This document shows positions 34,169-49,327 of a stretch of DNA of 64,000 nucleotides, piece by piece (position 1 is the first letter of the stretch; each line of letters opens with the position of its first letter). The stretch is from assembly GCF_009765755.1 (NCBI RefSeq), contig NZ_LMUV01000002.1:972578-1036577 (forward strand). The letters run 5' to 3'. Source of the stretch: Rhodanobacter sp. L36. GTDB taxonomy: Bacteria; Pseudomonadota; Gammaproteobacteria; Xanthomonadales; Rhodanobacteraceae. The notes under the pieces are model-generated. The model was not told where the DNA came from and made no database searches. It worked only from the letters and a program-made list of their open reading frames with translations. Both the position numbers and the translations under genes were made by a program.

Positions 34169-35611
34169 TCAGTTGTCGTTGTTGGCCGGTGCGTTCACGC
34201 GCGCCAGTTTCATGCGGTCGTCAAGCTCGGTAAGGCGCGCCATCTGCGGCTTCACTACCTGCGACTTGAAGCGGGCAAGTTGCACCGAAGGCAGCGGCTC
34301 AGGCTGCGGCAAAGTCACGGTCTGCGGATTACGCTGCGTGCCGTTGACGCGGAATTCGTAGTGCAGATGCGGGCCGGTGGCGAGACCGGTCATGCCGACG
34401 AACCCAATGACCTGGCCCTGCGTCACGTGCTGACCGATGCGTTCGTTGGCAAAGCGCGACATGTGGCCATACGCGGTACTGATCGTGTTGTTGTGCTGGA
34501 TGATCACGAAGTTACCGTAGCCGTTCATCCAGCCACGAAACTTGATCGTGCCATCGCCGGCGGCGTGGATGGGCGTGCCCGTAGGCGCGGCGTAGTCGAC
34601 GCCTTTGTGGGCACGCATGAGTCCGAGAATCGGATGCAGGCGTCCAGCGCTGAACGTCGAAGAGATACGCGTGAAATCGACCGGAATGCGCAGAAACGAT
34701 TTCTGGATTGGACGTCCATCTTCGCTGAACCAGCCGTAGTTGCCGTCTGCTTTCTTGAATCGGTAAGCGGTGTAACGCTTGCCTTGGTTGATGAATTCGG
34801 CAGCGATGATGTTGCCTTCACCGAAGCGGACGCCATCACGATAGAGATCATCGTAGATCACGGTAAAACTGTCGCCGACACGCAGGTCCTGCACGAAATC
34901 GACGTCGTACTTGAACAGATCGGCCAGCTTGCCAACCATCGCCGCATTCATGCCGGCCTGATCACCGGCAGCATAAAGGCTGCTGTTGATGACGCCGTGC
35001 GCTACCTGTTCGCGAAGATCGAGGTCGCGCTTTTGCACCGCCACTGTGGCATTCGCCTTATCGAGCCGGATGGTGGCGCGGTTGCTGTCGTCCTGGTCGA
35101 AACGAAAGCCCTTCAGATTGCCGCTGCTGCCGAGCAGGAAGTCGAATTCTTCCCCGGGCCGAATGTTGTGCAGCGCTGTCCTCGCATTGCCGGATGCGTC
35201 CATCACCTTCTGCAAGTCGGTCATGCTGAGACCGCGGCCGGTGAAGATGTCCGAGAGTGTTTGGCCTGGCTGTACTCGCACAACCTGCCAGTCGTCGACC
35301 GTCGGCAAGGGTGCGCTGATGGCGGCTACCTTCGGCAAGGCCAGCGGAAGAATCGAATGCGCTTCCGGCACGACAACAGGACGCATGGCACTCGCCCACG
35401 CAGGCATGATGAAACCGGAAAGCAAGGTGATTAGCAGCGCGGTGCCGGCGAGCACCCAGCGTTCGCGATGCCAGTGGATCGGTTCGACATCTCCCGAACG
35501 GTTGAACGACCAATGCGCACAACTTTCGTAGAAATGGGAATGTCGACGCTGCGCCTTGCGGCAGATGGCTTGCTTGCGCGCAGAACGCGCCCCCTGAGTT
35601 TCTTCAGCCAT
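34169..35611 (-). CDS. M23 family peptidoglycan metallopeptidase
   Basis: A 480-residue periplasmic peptidase, anchored by one N-terminal helix (RWVLAGTALLITLLSGFIMPAW, about residues 50-71). An LysM/OapA-like region (VVRVQPGQTLSDIFTGRGLS, about 107-126) precedes the catalytic LytM domain. Its zinc motif HxxxD is in MRAHKGVDYAAP and the HxH in TGPHLHYEF, so it should be an active endopeptidase of the MepM/NlpD-family class. ATG 35611 is chosen as the first ATG with a plausible N-terminus (MAEETQGARS); an open frame extends 18 codons further. It heads the anmK transcript and is divergent from tyrS. Confidence 0.92.
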   Translation of the reverse strand: MAEETQGARSARKQAICRKAQRRHSHFYESCAHWSFNRSGDVEPIHWHRERWVLAGTALLITLLSGFIMPAWASAMRPVVVPEAHSILPLALPKVAAISAPLPTVDDWQVVRVQPGQTLSDIFTGRGLSMTDLQKVMDASGNARTALHNIRPGEEFDFLLGSSGNLKGFRFDQDDSNRATIRLDKANATVAVQKRDLDLREQVAHGVINSSLYAAGDQAGMNAAMVGKLADLFKYDVDFVQDLRVGDSFTVIYDDLYRDGVRFGEGNIIAAEFINQGKRYTAYRFKKADGNYGWFSEDGRPIQKSFLRIPVDFTRISSTFSAGRLHPILGLMRAHKGVDYAAPTGTPIHAAGDGTIKFRGWMNGYGNFVIIQHNNTISTAYGHMSRFANERIGQHVTQGQVIGFVGMTGLATGPHLHYEFRVNGTQRNPQTVTLPQPEPLPSVQLARFKSQVVKPQMARLTELDDRMKLARVNAPANNDN

Positions 35612-35794
35612 GCCGTCTGAGCCCCGCAGTACAAAGTAACAAACAGGTCGTACCATAACGATCATGTGCAGAGGTCGTCAACGCCTTTTCCATCAAGGGT
35701 TTGCGCGACATTGTTGGTTAACGCACAATTAACGCTGGCGGCACGCTCGTCATATTCGACCGTGGTCCTTTCAACATTATCCAGAGAGAAATGC

Positions 35795-37006
35795 ATGAGC
35801 GAGCTTGAGCAGGCGCTGGCGACGATTGCGCGCGGCGCCGATGAAATCATCAAGCGCGAGGATCTGGCAGAACGACTCAAGACAGGTCGGCAGCTGCGGA
35901 TCAAGGCCGGGTTCGATCCGACCGCGCCGGATCTGCATCTGGGCCACACCGTTCTTCTGAACAAGATGCGCCAGTTTCAGGACTTGGGGCATCAGGTGAT
36001 TTTCCTGATCGGCGACTTTACCGGCATGATCGGAGATCCCACAGGCAAGAACGTCACGCGAAAGCCATTGACTCGCGAGGATGTACTGGCGAACGCCGAG
36101 ACGTACGCCGAGCAGGTCTACAAGGTGCTGGACAAAGAGCGCACCGAGTTGCGCTTCAATTCTGAGTGGTTTGGTTCGATGTCCGCGGCGGACATGATCA
36201 AGCTCGCCGCGCAACACACCGTGGCGCGCATGTTGGAGCGCGACGATTTCACCAAGCGATATGCAGCGCAGCAGCCGATCGCGATCCACGAGTTCCTTTA
36301 TCCGCTGGTGCAAGGCTATGACTCAGTAGCGCTCAAGGCCGATGTCGAGCTCGGTGGCACGGACCAGAAATTTAATCTGCTGATGGGGCGCGCGCTGCAG
36401 GAGCATCACGGACAGCCACCGCAGATCGTGCTCACCATGCCTTTGCTGGAAGGGCTCGATGGCGTCAACAAGATGTCCAAGTCCCTCGGCAACTACATAG
36501 GCATCAACGAGCCGGCCATCGACATCGTCACCAAAACGATGAAAATCGGCGACGAGCTCATGTGGCGCTGGTTCGAGCTGCTCAGTTTCGACACATCGTT
36601 GGACGACATGGCTCGGATGAAGGGCGAGATCGCATCAGGGCAACTCAATCCGCGTGATGCCAAGTTGGTGCTGGCGCGAGAGTTGGCGACGCGTTTTCAC
36701 GATTCATCGGTGGCAGAGCAGGCGATTACCGGTTGGCATGCCGTGGTTCGTGGCGAGGGCGACACATCTTCATTGCCGCTCACCGACATCAAGGTAAGTG
36801 CGGAAGGAATGCGCCTGCCATCGCTGCTTACTGCAGCGGGAATCACCGCGAGCAACTCCGAAGCCAACCGCAAATTGAAGGAGCGTGCGGTTCGCATCGA
36901 CGCCGAAGTCGTGGAAGACACGCAGCGCATCTTCCACGCAGGCTTCGAAGGTGTATTGCAGGTAGGCAAGCGAAATTTTGCCCGCGTGCGCCTCACGTCC
37001 GAGTGA
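35795..37006 (+). CDS. tyrS: Tyrosyl-tRNA synthetase
   Basis: Class I synthetase charging tRNA-Tyr. The 403-residue protein has the HIGH equivalent HLGHTVLL in [21 protein letters not shown] for tyrosine recognition and the KMSKS motif [12 protein letters not shown]; the C-terminal S4-like RNA-binding domain covers about residues 340-403. Length and the DLHLGH motif suggest the TyrRZ/TyrS long-KMSKS type. ATG 35795 (MSELEQAL) is preferred to longer in-frame starts. The rRNA operon promoter lies about 130 bases beyond its stop. Confidence 0.96.
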   Translation: MSELEQALATIARGADEIIKREDLAERLKTGRQLRIKAGFDPTAPDLHLGHTVLLNKMRQFQDLGHQVIFLIGDFTGMIGDPTGKNVTRKPLTREDVLANAETYAEQVYKVLDKERTELRFNSEWFGSMSAADMIKLAAQHTVARMLERDDFTKRYAAQQPIAIHEFLYPLVQGYDSVALKADVELGGTDQKFNLLMGRALQEHHGQPPQIVLTMPLLEGLDGVNKMSKSLGNYIGINEPAIDIVTKTMKIGDELMWRWFELLSFDTSLDDMARMKGEIASGQLNPRDAKLVLARELATRFHDSSVAEQAITGWHAVVRGEGDTSSLPLTDIKVSAEGMRLPSLLTAAGITASNSEANRKLKERAVRIDAEVVEDTQRIFHAGFEGVLQVGKRNFARVRLTSE

Positions 37007-37229
37007 GCGGTGCACGAGCACGAAGCATTGTTGTGAAGAAAACGCTTGTGCTTTTTTCCACACCTCGTATGATGCGCGGCCCACTGTCGCCCAAGCGTCG
37101 TTTCGGCGGGGGTCGATGTTCTTGGAAAGCTTTCGAGAGTGTTGACGGCCACTAAAAACGATATAGAATGGGCGGCTCACCCGGGACGAAATGTCTTGGG
37201 GCGTCATCGAGGAATCGGTGACAAGTGGT

Positions 37230-37242
37230 TGATCTTTGACAG
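37230..37242 (+). promoter_or_regulatory. boxA antitermination site, 16S leader
   Basis: TGATCTTTGACAG resembles boxA (TGCTCTTTAACA). Its position between the promoter and the 16S stem is the usual site of NusB/NusE antitermination loading. A second copy occurs before 23S. Confidence 0.7.
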
Positions 37243-37256
37243 TGTGCGCAGGTGAA

Positions 37257-39002
<1,746 letters not shown>

Positions 39003-39060
39003 GACACCTGCACATCCGCATGTTAACCAAGCATGCTGGCCTGAACGGCCCAAGTTGTAT

Positions 39061-39137
<77 letters not shown>

Positions 39138-39156
39138 TTATTCCAAGGATTTTCTT

Positions 39157-39232
39157 GGGGCCTTAGCTCAGCTGGGAGAGCACCTGCTTTGCAAGCAGGG
39201 GGTCGTCGGTTCGATCCCGACAGGCTCCACCA
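39157..39232 (+). tRNA. tRNA-Ala (TGC)
   Basis: A 76-base cloverleaf with CCA encoded. Acceptor GGGGCCT pairs (with one wobble) with AGGCTCC; the anticodon loop reads TTTGCAA, giving anticodon TGC. It lies 19 bases after tRNA-Ile in the rRNA spacer. Confidence 0.97.
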
Positions 39233-39307
39233 CTTGGTGCTGCATGAAAGCGGCGGATGTGTTGCACACAAAAGATTTGAAATCATCCGGCATTGAGGCC
39301 GGCGTGA

Positions 39308-39320
39308 TGTTCTTTGAAAA
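39308..39320 (+). promoter_or_regulatory. boxA antitermination site before 23S
   Basis: TGTTCTTTGAAAA, close to the boxA consensus, placed after tRNA-Ala and before the 23S stem, where a second boxA is usual. Confidence 0.7.
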
Positions 39321-39324
39321 TCTG

Positions 39325-42400
<3,076 letters not shown>

Positions 42401-42443
42401 CACCCTATGCGGAACTGGCGCACACAGCGCTGTTCCCACCCCT

Positions 42444-42561
42444 TCCCTGGCGGCCATAGCGGCGTGGTACCACCTGATCCCATCCCGAACTCAGAAGTGA
42501 AACGCGCATGCGCCGATGGTAGTGTGGCTTTGCCATGCAAGAGTAGGTCACCGCCAGGGGC
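42444..42561 (+). rRNA. rrf: 5S ribosomal RNA
   Basis: About 118 bases. The 5' strand CCCTGGCGG pairs with 3' CCGCCAGGGG, and the internal CCGAACTCAGAAGTGAAACG and GCCGATGGTAGTGTGG are diagnostic. Terminal positions are approximate by one or two bases. Confidence 0.96.
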
Positions 42562-42573
42562 CTTACACCCAAA

Positions 42574-42601
42574 CCTCCACCGCTCGGTGGGGGTTTTTTT
42601 T
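42574..42601 (+). terminator. rRNA operon terminator
   Basis: CCTCCACCG and CGGTGGGGG form a stem (one G-T pair) with a tiny loop, followed by eight T. It lies 13 bases after 5S. Confidence 0.92.
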
Positions 42602-42839
42602 ATGGCTAGTGATTGACCTGAGGCTTCTCAGAATGGGGCGGCTACAACCCAGCCATACGCGCAGCCATGGAGCCATCCTCGTGATCGAATGTGCATGAGT
42701 GTGTCGATTTTCTTGATTGCCGACTTTGCGCATGCCGCCTTGCTGCAAGAACCGCCTCTGTTGAGCGGTAGATGGCGGGCTAAAAGAAGACTTCTATCGC
42801 AATACCCTATGATCATTTAACACCCTGAAGTTGGAGCGC

Positions 42840-43526
42840 ATGTTGTTCGTCCACGTTGAAACACGCAAGCGGCCACGATGGCACTGGGCGACACTTTTGA
42901 TAGTGACGTTATGTGTCGTGTGCTTTGTCGGCTTGGCGTTGACGCCGACGCCACAACGTCTATCACTCTTGCTGGAATGGGGCACGGTTCCAGCCAATGT
43001 TTTCAATGCGCACGAAGCATTGCTGCCGCAGCTGACGGATCCAGCGTTACTGCGTTTGTTTACCGCGCTGTTCATCCACGTCGCTTGGCTGCATCTGCTA
43101 AGCAACCTGCTCTTTCTGGTCATTTTCGGTTTGCCGGGAGAGCGTGCACTGGGCTCGCTGAGATTTCTTTTACTATTTATTCTTGGCGGCATCGTCGCCA
43201 ATCTGATCGGGGCGCTGTCGCTCGCAGGTGTACGATTGCCGATTATTGGATGCAGCGGAGCCGTATCGGCGGTCGTGGGCACCTATGTAGCATTGTTCCC
43301 ACGGGCCAAGCTCGGCTTGGTACTTCCGCTCGGGCTTTACATGGAATTCGTTCGAGTGCCCGCGTTCTTGCTGATCGGCATATGGGTTCTCTTGCAGCTG
43401 CTATTTAGCTACGTGGGACCTAGCTACGGCGCGTATGTATGGTGGGCACACATCGGCGGATTTCTTTTTGGGGTCGTGTTTGCGCTGTTTTCGCGCGAGC
43501 AGATAGCGCGTCGCTTACGAGGCTGA
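42840..43526 (+). CDS. Rhomboid family intramembrane serine protease
   Basis: A 228-residue inner-membrane protease with about six hydrophobic segments. The catalytic Ser139 is in GCSGAVSAVVG (GxSG) and the dyad His204 in WWAHIGGFLFG. The L1-loop wording LFTALFIHVAWLHLLSNLLFL fits the bacterial rhomboid pattern H-x-x-x-x-H-x-x-x-N. ATG 42840 follows GGAG closely; an in-frame TTG three codons earlier is possible. TATGAT at 42808-42813 may be the minus-10. It overlaps the convergent amidotransferase gene by 12 bases. Confidence 0.9.
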   Translation: MLFVHVETRKRPRWHWATLLIVTLCVVCFVGLALTPTPQRLSLLLEWGTVPANVFNAHEALLPQLTDPALLRLFTALFIHVAWLHLLSNLLFLVIFGLPGERALGSLRFLLLFILGGIVANLIGALSLAGVRLPIIGCSGAVSAVVGTYVALFPRAKLGLVLPLGLYMEFVRVPAFLLIGIWVLLQLLFSYVGPSYGAYVWWAHIGGFLFGVVFALFSREQIARRLRG

Positions 43527-44270
43527 AGCAGCAGGCGATACGTGCATGCTGCAATCTAGCCATCCGCAATGGCTGGCGAAAGCCTGCAGCAATCTGCGCG
43601 CAACCGGCGTTGCAGCGACCGCCTTGAAGATCAGCGCCGGATCCGCGCCCTCACGCCGCATGTCCGTGCGTTTGCGATGAATGTAGGCGCGCATGATGTC
43701 GGCATTGAATTCAGGATGGAACTGGGTACTGATCGCGCGCGATCCATAACGCAGCAATTGATGTGGATCACGCGATGAACGCCCAAGCACCGAAGATTCG
43801 CCGGGACGTTCGATCACACTTTGCTCGTGCGTCGTATGGGCGCGAAAAATGATTGGAAGCCGGGACAGCAGCGGATCTCTTTCATGCCCCTGAAACATCT
43901 CGATGGATTGCGTACCGATTTCACGGCCGCCGGGTAGATAGTCCACACGGCCACCCAGTGCATGCGCCATCAATTGATGCCCATAGCAAACGCCGAACAA
44001 CGGCAGATCGATGTCCATGGCATCACGAATCCAGCCCGCCGTGCGTTCACTCCAGGGCAGTCGCTCGGTCACCATCGATGCCGAGCCGGTGATCATCGCG
44101 CCTGCAACGTCGCGAGGCGGCGGCAAGGTTTCCCCTGCTGTGACATCGATCGTGCGCAGATATCGAAGCGGCAGCTTGGTACTGATCCGAAACCAATGCG
44201 GAAAATCGCCATGCCTTGCACGAATGGGATCCGGCGCGCGGCCAGTCCGGATGATCAAAATGGGTTTCAT
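43515..44270 (-). CDS. Class I glutamine amidotransferase domain protein
   Basis: A 251-residue stand-alone GATase1 protein. The nucleophile Cys is in FGVCYGHQLMA and the catalytic His/Glu in QFHPEFNAD; GAMITGSASMV precedes them as in GMP-synthase-like amidotransferases. No synthetase partner domain is attached, so it may act on glutamine or gamma-glutamyl compounds, or support an unidentified partner. ATG 44270 is chosen over a TTG one codon upstream. It begins 25 bases after the GspE-like gene and may be co-transcribed with it. Confidence 0.87.
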   Translation of the reverse strand: MKPILIIRTGRAPDPIRARHGDFPHWFRISTKLPLRYLRTIDVTAGETLPPPRDVAGAMITGSASMVTERLPWSERTAGWIRDAMDIDLPLFGVCYGHQLMAHALGGRVDYLPGGREIGTQSIEMFQGHERDPLLSRLPIIFRAHTTHEQSVIERPGESSVLGRSSRDPHQLLRYGSRAISTQFHPEFNADIMRAYIHRKRTDMRREGADPALIFKAVAATPVARRLLQAFASHCGWLDCSMHVSPAASAS

Positions 44271-44295
44271 CAAGTTGCGAACGATCAGGCAGGCG

Positions 44296-46137
44296 TCAGG
44301 GCTGAGTGTCGTCGAATGTCTCTATCGGTGGCAACACGGTCAAAATTTCCTGCACCGTCGTGAGTCCGGCAGCCACTTGATCGGCTGCGGAAATGCGCAG
44401 CGGTCGCATGCCTTCGGTCAGTGCCGCCTGACCGAAATTTCCCAGATCGAGTTGCGCGGAAATCAGCGAGCGTAAACGTGGCGACACCTTCATCATTTCG
44501 TAGATGCCGGTGCGACCCATGAAGCCCGTGTTGCGACATTCGAGACAACCGAGCGGCTTGAAAACCTTCTCGGGCACGGGGAGTGACCAGCCATGCGTGA
44601 GTACGGTCCACTCTTGCGGATCCTGCGTGGCTTCCTGCTTGCAATGGGGGCAGAGTGTTCGCACCAAACGCTGCGCCACCACACCGGTCAAGGTGGACTG
44701 GATCAGGTAATGCGGCACGCCAAGATCAAGCAGTCGCGTCACCGCGCTCGGTGCGTCGTTGGTGTGCAACGTGGATAGCACGAGATGGCCGGTCAGCGAA
44801 GCCTGCACGGCCATCTGCGCTGTTTCCAGATCGCGAATTTCGCCCACCATGATGATGTCCGGATCCTGTCGCAACAGCGTTCGCACGCCTGCCGCGAAAT
44901 CCAAGTCGATCGCCGCATGTACCTGCATCTGGTTGAATTCCGGCGAGACCATTTCGATGGGATCTTCGACCGTGCAAACGTTGAGCTCCGGCGTGGCCAG
45001 GTGCTTCAGTGTGGAATACAGGGTCGTTGTCTTGCCCGAACCTGTTGGCCCTGTGACAAGCACGATGCCGTGCGGGCGCTCCACCATGCTTCGCCAGTTG
45101 GCGTCTTCGCCAGCGGAAAATCCGAGCTGCGCGAAATCCTTGACCACCAGGTCGGGATCGAAAATGCGCATCACCACTTTTTCGCCGAACGCCGTGGGCA
45201 TGTTGGAGATGCGCAACTCGACTTCGCGACCCAGTGACGAGCGCGTCTTGATGCGGCCATCCTGCGGCCGGCGCTTCTCGGCCACATCCATGCGCGCGAG
45301 AATCTTGATTCGCGCCGTCACGGCCGTCATCACCGGCGACGGCAGTTCGAACACCTTGTGCATGCGTCCGTCGATACGGAAGCGCATCGATCCGGTTTCG
45401 CGCCTTGGCTCCAGGTGGATATCCGACGCGCGTTGTTCGAATGCGTACTGCAGCAGCCAGTCGACGATGTGCACGACGTGGCGATCGTCGGCACCGACTT
45501 CGCCAGTCTTTCCCAGTTCAACCAGCTGCTCGAAGTTGAGAATCGCCGATGACGCGTCGCTGCCAAAGGCCTTGGCGTCCTGCGCCATCTGGATCGAACG
45601 TTGAACGCCGTAGAACTCCTGCAGATAACGATTGATATCGATCGGGCTCGACACGACGCGCTTCACGTCGCGACGAATCATCTGCGCCAAGTCCGTAGCC
45701 CATGCGGCATCGAACGGCTCACAGGTTGCGAAGGTGACTTCGCCGGGCGCGACAGCAACGGGTAGGATCTTGTGACGCTGCGCATACGCGTGACTGACAA
45801 CCTGGGTCACGCTCGATGCGTTGATCTTCATCGGATCGATCTTGAGATACGGCAGGCCGGCATGGCCTGCGAGCCACTCCGTCAACGCTTCAAGTCTCAA
45901 AGGTCGGCCAGGTTCGCGCTGATTGGGCAGCTTGGAATTGGCGATCAAAACGAGCGGATGCAATTCGACCACGCTGCGTCCGGCGCGCGCGCCCATTCGA
46001 ACCTGTTTGGCATCCTCCGCAAGCAGAAAACCGTCGACGACCAGTGCCGCCAGCAGATCGTCCAATTCGAGTCGGCCTCGGCGACCAAGCAAGGATGCAA
46101 TTTGAGGTGAAGCGGCCATTCCCGTGATGTCCCCCAT
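44296..46137 (-). CDS. Type II/IV secretion-type ATPase (GspE/PilB family)
   Basis: A 613-residue traffic ATPase. An N-terminal GspE-N-like domain (LPYLKIDPMKINASSV, about residue 97) precedes the motor core: Walker A GPTGSGKTTT, Asp box, Walker B DIIMVGEIRD, His box STLHTNDAPSAV and a tetracysteine zinc motif (CPHC, then CLECRNTGFMGR). It is therefore of the GspE/PilB type, complete with all catalytic boxes. No other secretion or pilus gene lies in the window, so it is an orphan here. ATG 46137 has no good ribosome site; ATG at residue 7 with GGGGGA before it is an alternative start. Confidence 0.9.
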   Translation of the reverse strand: MGDITGMAASPQIASLLGRRGRLELDDLLAALVVDGFLLAEDAKQVRMGARAGRSVVELHPLVLIANSKLPNQREPGRPLRLEALTEWLAGHAGLPYLKIDPMKINASSVTQVVSHAYAQRHKILPVAVAPGEVTFATCEPFDAAWATDLAQMIRRDVKRVVSSPIDINRYLQEFYGVQRSIQMAQDAKAFGSDASSAILNFEQLVELGKTGEVGADDRHVVHIVDWLLQYAFEQRASDIHLEPRRETGSMRFRIDGRMHKVFELPSPVMTAVTARIKILARMDVAEKRRPQDGRIKTRSSLGREVELRISNMPTAFGEKVVMRIFDPDLVVKDFAQLGFSAGEDANWRSMVERPHGIVLVTGPTGSGKTTTLYSTLKHLATPELNVCTVEDPIEMVSPEFNQMQVHAAIDLDFAAGVRTLLRQDPDIIMVGEIRDLETAQMAVQASLTGHLVLSTLHTNDAPSAVTRLLDLGVPHYLIQSTLTGVVAQRLVRTLCPHCKQEATQDPQEWTVLTHGWSLPVPEKVFKPLGCLECRNTGFMGRTGIYEMMKVSPRLRSLISAQLDLGNFGQAALTEGMRPLRISAADQVAAGLTTVQEILTVLPPIETFDDTQP

Positions 46138-46215
46138 CGTGCTGTTGCTCGCCCGAACCGGTAGGAAAGCAAGCTGCAGCTATACTAACGCGCTTATCCA
46201 CGGTCACGGAAAACC

Positions 46216-47127
46216 ATGTCCGCGCGAACTTTCCAGGACGTCATTCTGACGCTCAATCGCTATTGGGCAGCCCAAGGTTGCGTGCTGTTGCAGCCGCTCG
46301 ACACTGAGGTCGGCGCGGGCACTTTCCACCCCGCGACATTCTTGCGCGCGCTCGGTCCGGAGCCTTGGGCGGCAGCCTACGTGCAGCCGTCGCGCCGTCC
46401 GACGGATGGCCGCTATGGCGACAATCCGAATCGCTTGCAGCATTACTACCAGTACCAGGTCGTAATGAAGCCCAACCCCGAGAACATCCTCGATCTGTAT
46501 ATCGGATCGCTGAAAGAGCTCGGGCTCGATCCGCTGGTGCATGACCTGCGCTTCGTGGAGGACAACTGGGAATCGCCCACGCTTGGTGCGTGGGGCCTGG
46601 GTTGGGAGGTCTGGTTGAACGGCATGGAAGTGACGCAGTTCACGTATTTCCAGCAGGCTGGTGGCCTTGAATGCCGGCCGGTGACCGGCGAGATCACGTA
46701 CGGACTCGAACGCCTCGCGATGTATCTGCAAAACGTGGACAACGTCTACGACCTGATCTGGACCGATGGTCCGCGCGGCACCATCACGTACGGTGATGTG
46801 TTCCACCAGAACGAGGTGGAACAAAGCACTTACAACTTCGAGCACGCCAACGTGCCGGAGTTGCTGCATTGGTTCGACGTCTGCGAAGGCGAAGCGAACA
46901 AGCTCGTCCAAGCCAACCTGCCACTTCCCGCTTACGAACAGGTCATGAAGGCGAGCCACACATTCAATCTGCTCGATGCGCGTCGCGCCATCAGCGTGAC
47001 CGAACGCCAGCGCTACATCCTGCGTGTGCGCGCGCTCTCGCGAGCTGTCGCAGAAACCTATGTGGCGCAGCGCGAAAAACTTGGTTTTCCCGGCCTCAGG
47101 AAAATGAAGGAGGCCGCCCATGGCTGA
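46216..47127 (+). CDS. glyQ: Glycyl-tRNA synthetase alpha subunit
   Basis: Class II synthetase subunit with the active site of the tetrameric bacterial GlyRS; it activates glycine and charges tRNA-Gly together with GlyS. The 303-residue protein matches the family in full: [18 protein letters not shown] at the start, [17 protein letters not shown] and [12 protein letters not shown]. The next gene's ATG overlaps its end by eight bases. It is divergent from the GspE-like gene with 78 bases between. Confidence 0.97.
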   Translation: MSARTFQDVILTLNRYWAAQGCVLLQPLDTEVGAGTFHPATFLRALGPEPWAAAYVQPSRRPTDGRYGDNPNRLQHYYQYQVVMKPNPENILDLYIGSLKELGLDPLVHDLRFVEDNWESPTLGAWGLGWEVWLNGMEVTQFTYFQQAGGLECRPVTGEITYGLERLAMYLQNVDNVYDLIWTDGPRGTITYGDVFHQNEVEQSTYNFEHANVPELLHWFDVCEGEANKLVQANLPLPAYEQVMKASHTFNLLDARRAISVTERQRYILRVRALSRAVAETYVAQREKLGFPGLRKMKEAAHG

Positions 47128-49267
47128 GCACAAGCCGTTACTGATCGAGCTCGGTACCGAAGAGCTTCCGCCGAAATCGCTGGATGAATTATCGGCAGCT
47201 TTCCTGCGCGGCATTTGCGATGGACTGGGCAAACTCGGCATTCGTGCGGATGTCGATCAGGCGAAAGCGTACGCATCTCCGCGTCGTCTCGCGGTACACA
47301 TTCCGGAGGTGGCGACGACGCAGCCTGAACAGGTGATCGAACGACGCGGCCCGGCGCTGAGCGCGGCGACCGACATGGAGGGACAACCTTCCAAAGCGCT
47401 GATTGGATTCGCTCAGTCCTGCGGCGTGGATGTCGCGCAGTTGCAAAAGCTCGAGACCGACAAAGGCAGTTGGTACGTGTGGCGCTCGGTCAAACCCGGT
47501 CAGTCGGTTGCCGCACTATTGCCCGATATCGTCGCCGAGGCGCTCAAGTTGCTGCCGATTCCACGGCCCATGCGCTGGGCCGATCACGACTACAACTTCG
47601 TGCGACCCGTGCACTGGCTGGTCATTCTGCACGGCGCAGAAATTGTGGACGGCGAAGTGCTTGGATTGCAAAGCGGGCGCAAGTCACGCGGCCATCGCTT
47701 CATGCACCCCAAGCCAGTGCATGTGGCCGATGCCGATGGCTGGCTGGATGCAATGAAGGCGGCGAAAGTCTTGGCTGATCCCTCGGAGCGCAGGCAGCGC
47801 ATTCGCGACCAGGTCGCCTTGGCAGCGAAGGCGACCGGCGGCGTTCCTCGCCTGGACGAAGCGCTGCTGGACGAGATCGCCAACCTCACCGAGTGGCCGA
47901 TGGCGATCACGTGCACTTTCGATCGTGCATTCCTTGAAGTTCCGCCTGAGGCTCTGGTCACCACCATGGTGGCGAATCAGAAATTCGTGCCGGTATTCGA
48001 TGTGGCCGGCAAGCTGACGGAGCACTTCATTGGCGTTGCCAATATCGAAAGCAAGGAGCCGTCCGAAATCCGAAAAGGCTATGAGCGTGTGATACGACCA
48101 CGTTTTGCCGACGCCAAGTTTTTCTGGGACGAAGACCTGAAGACGCCGCTGGATGCCTATCAGGAGCAGCTCAAGCAGGTGACCTATCAGCAGGCGCTGG
48201 GCAGCCTGTGGGACAAGAGCGTACGCGTTGCGGAACTGGCGCGTATTATCGCCAACCGCGTGGGTGTCGATGCAGCCTTGGCAACGCGCGCAGCTTCTAT
48301 CAGCAAATGCGATCTGCTGACACGCATGGTGGGCGAATTCCCCGAACTTCAAGGCACCATGGGTCGTTACTACGCGGCGCATCACGGTGAATCAGCCGAA
48401 GTTTCCGACGCTCTCGATACGTACTATCAGCCACGTTTCGCGGGCGATGCCATCGCCGCCGACAAGCTGGGTCAGGTGCTTGCGGTGGCCGAGCGACTCG
48501 ATACGCTTTCCGGCATCTTCGCCGTGGGCATGAAGCCGAGCGGAAATAAGGATCCGTTTGCGTTGCGTCGAGCCGCGCTTGGTCTCGCGCGCACCCTGAT
48601 CGAGGGTGGTCTCGACCTCGATTTGCGTGGCAGCTTTACTGAATCACTGGAGCTGCTATCCGATACCGCGATCCAGTCGGGACTCAAGCCAGGCAAGGAT
48701 GGCAAACTACCCGCGTTGAGTTCCGGCCAGCGACGGACCATGTTGGTCGACGAGCTTTATGATTTCGTGTTCGATCGCCTGCGCGGTTACTACGCAGAGC
48801 AGGGTTTCGAAAATGCGCAGTTTGAGGCCGTTCTCGCAGTGCAGCCAAATAGCCTGGCGGATTTCGATCGTCGTCTGCGCGCCATCGCAGAATTTTCCCG
48901 ACGACCGGAAGCGGTGAGCCTTGCAGCGGCGAACAAGCGAGTCGCAAACATCCTGCGCAAACAGGCGGATGAGGTCGGTGTAAGTACGCTCCACGTTGCG
49001 GTTGATCCCGCTCGGTTCGAGACGGGCGCCGAGCACGAATTGGCGCAAGCGCTGTCGGCGGCGCAACGGGATACTACTGCGGCGCTTTCTGTCGGAAATT
49101 ACGCAGCGGTGCTCGATCGCTTGGCAGAGTTGCAGGAACCCGTCGATGTCTTTTTCAACAACGTACTGGTAAACGCCGACGATCCAGCGATACGAGCAAA
49201 TCGACTGGCGCTGCTCAGTCAGTTGAAGGCTCAGTTTGGTGCGATCGCCGATATTTCCCTTTTGTAG
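47120..49267 (+). CDS. glyS: Glycyl-tRNA synthetase beta subunit
   Basis: The tRNA-binding subunit of glycyl-tRNA synthetase, 715 residues, acting in the GlyQ2GlyS2 complex. It starts [15 protein letters not shown], the family's typical N-terminus; [19 protein letters not shown] and [19 protein letters not shown] are also recognisable, and the C-terminal anticodon-binding domain ends with [16 protein letters not shown]. It is overlapped by glyQ by eight bases and ends before a terminator, so the two form a simple operon. Confidence 0.96.
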   Translation: MAEHKPLLIELGTEELPPKSLDELSAAFLRGICDGLGKLGIRADVDQAKAYASPRRLAVHIPEVATTQPEQVIERRGPALSAATDMEGQPSKALIGFAQSCGVDVAQLQKLETDKGSWYVWRSVKPGQSVAALLPDIVAEALKLLPIPRPMRWADHDYNFVRPVHWLVILHGAEIVDGEVLGLQSGRKSRGHRFMHPKPVHVADADGWLDAMKAAKVLADPSERRQRIRDQVALAAKATGGVPRLDEALLDEIANLTEWPMAITCTFDRAFLEVPPEALVTTMVANQKFVPVFDVAGKLTEHFIGVANIESKEPSEIRKGYERVIRPRFADAKFFWDEDLKTPLDAYQEQLKQVTYQQALGSLWDKSVRVAELARIIANRVGVDAALATRAASISKCDLLTRMVGEFPELQGTMGRYYAAHHGESAEVSDALDTYYQPRFAGDAIAADKLGQVLAVAERLDTLSGIFAVGMKPSGNKDPFALRRAALGLARTLIEGGLDLDLRGSFTESLELLSDTAIQSGLKPGKDGKLPALSSGQRRTMLVDELYDFVFDRLRGYYAEQGFENAQFEAVLAVQPNSLADFDRRLRAIAEFSRRPEAVSLAAANKRVANILRKQADEVGVSTLHVAVDPARFETGAEHELAQALSAAQRDTTAALSVGNYAAVLDRLAELQEPVDVFFNNVLVNADDPAIRANRLALLSQLKAQFGAIADISLL

Positions 49268-49286
49268 AAACGACGTCGGGACCCAA

Positions 49287-49317
49287 CAAAAAAAGGCGGC
49301 CTCCTGGCCGCCTTTTT
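49287..49317. terminator. Bidirectional terminator between glyS and the XRE gene
   Basis: AAAAAAA, GGCGGCC, loop TCCT, GGCCGCC, TTTTT. With A-run and T-run on opposite sides it can stop both glyS and the convergent regulator gene, whose stop is 11 bases away. Confidence 0.88.
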
Positions 49318-49327
49318 GCTGATCGAA

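Noticed and set aside
34022..35434. 470-codon open frame opposite the M23 peptidase
   Set aside because: Antisense shadow with composition typical of reversed codons.
46204..47241. 345-codon open frame opposite glyQ
   Set aside because: Antisense to a fully recognisable synthetase subunit.
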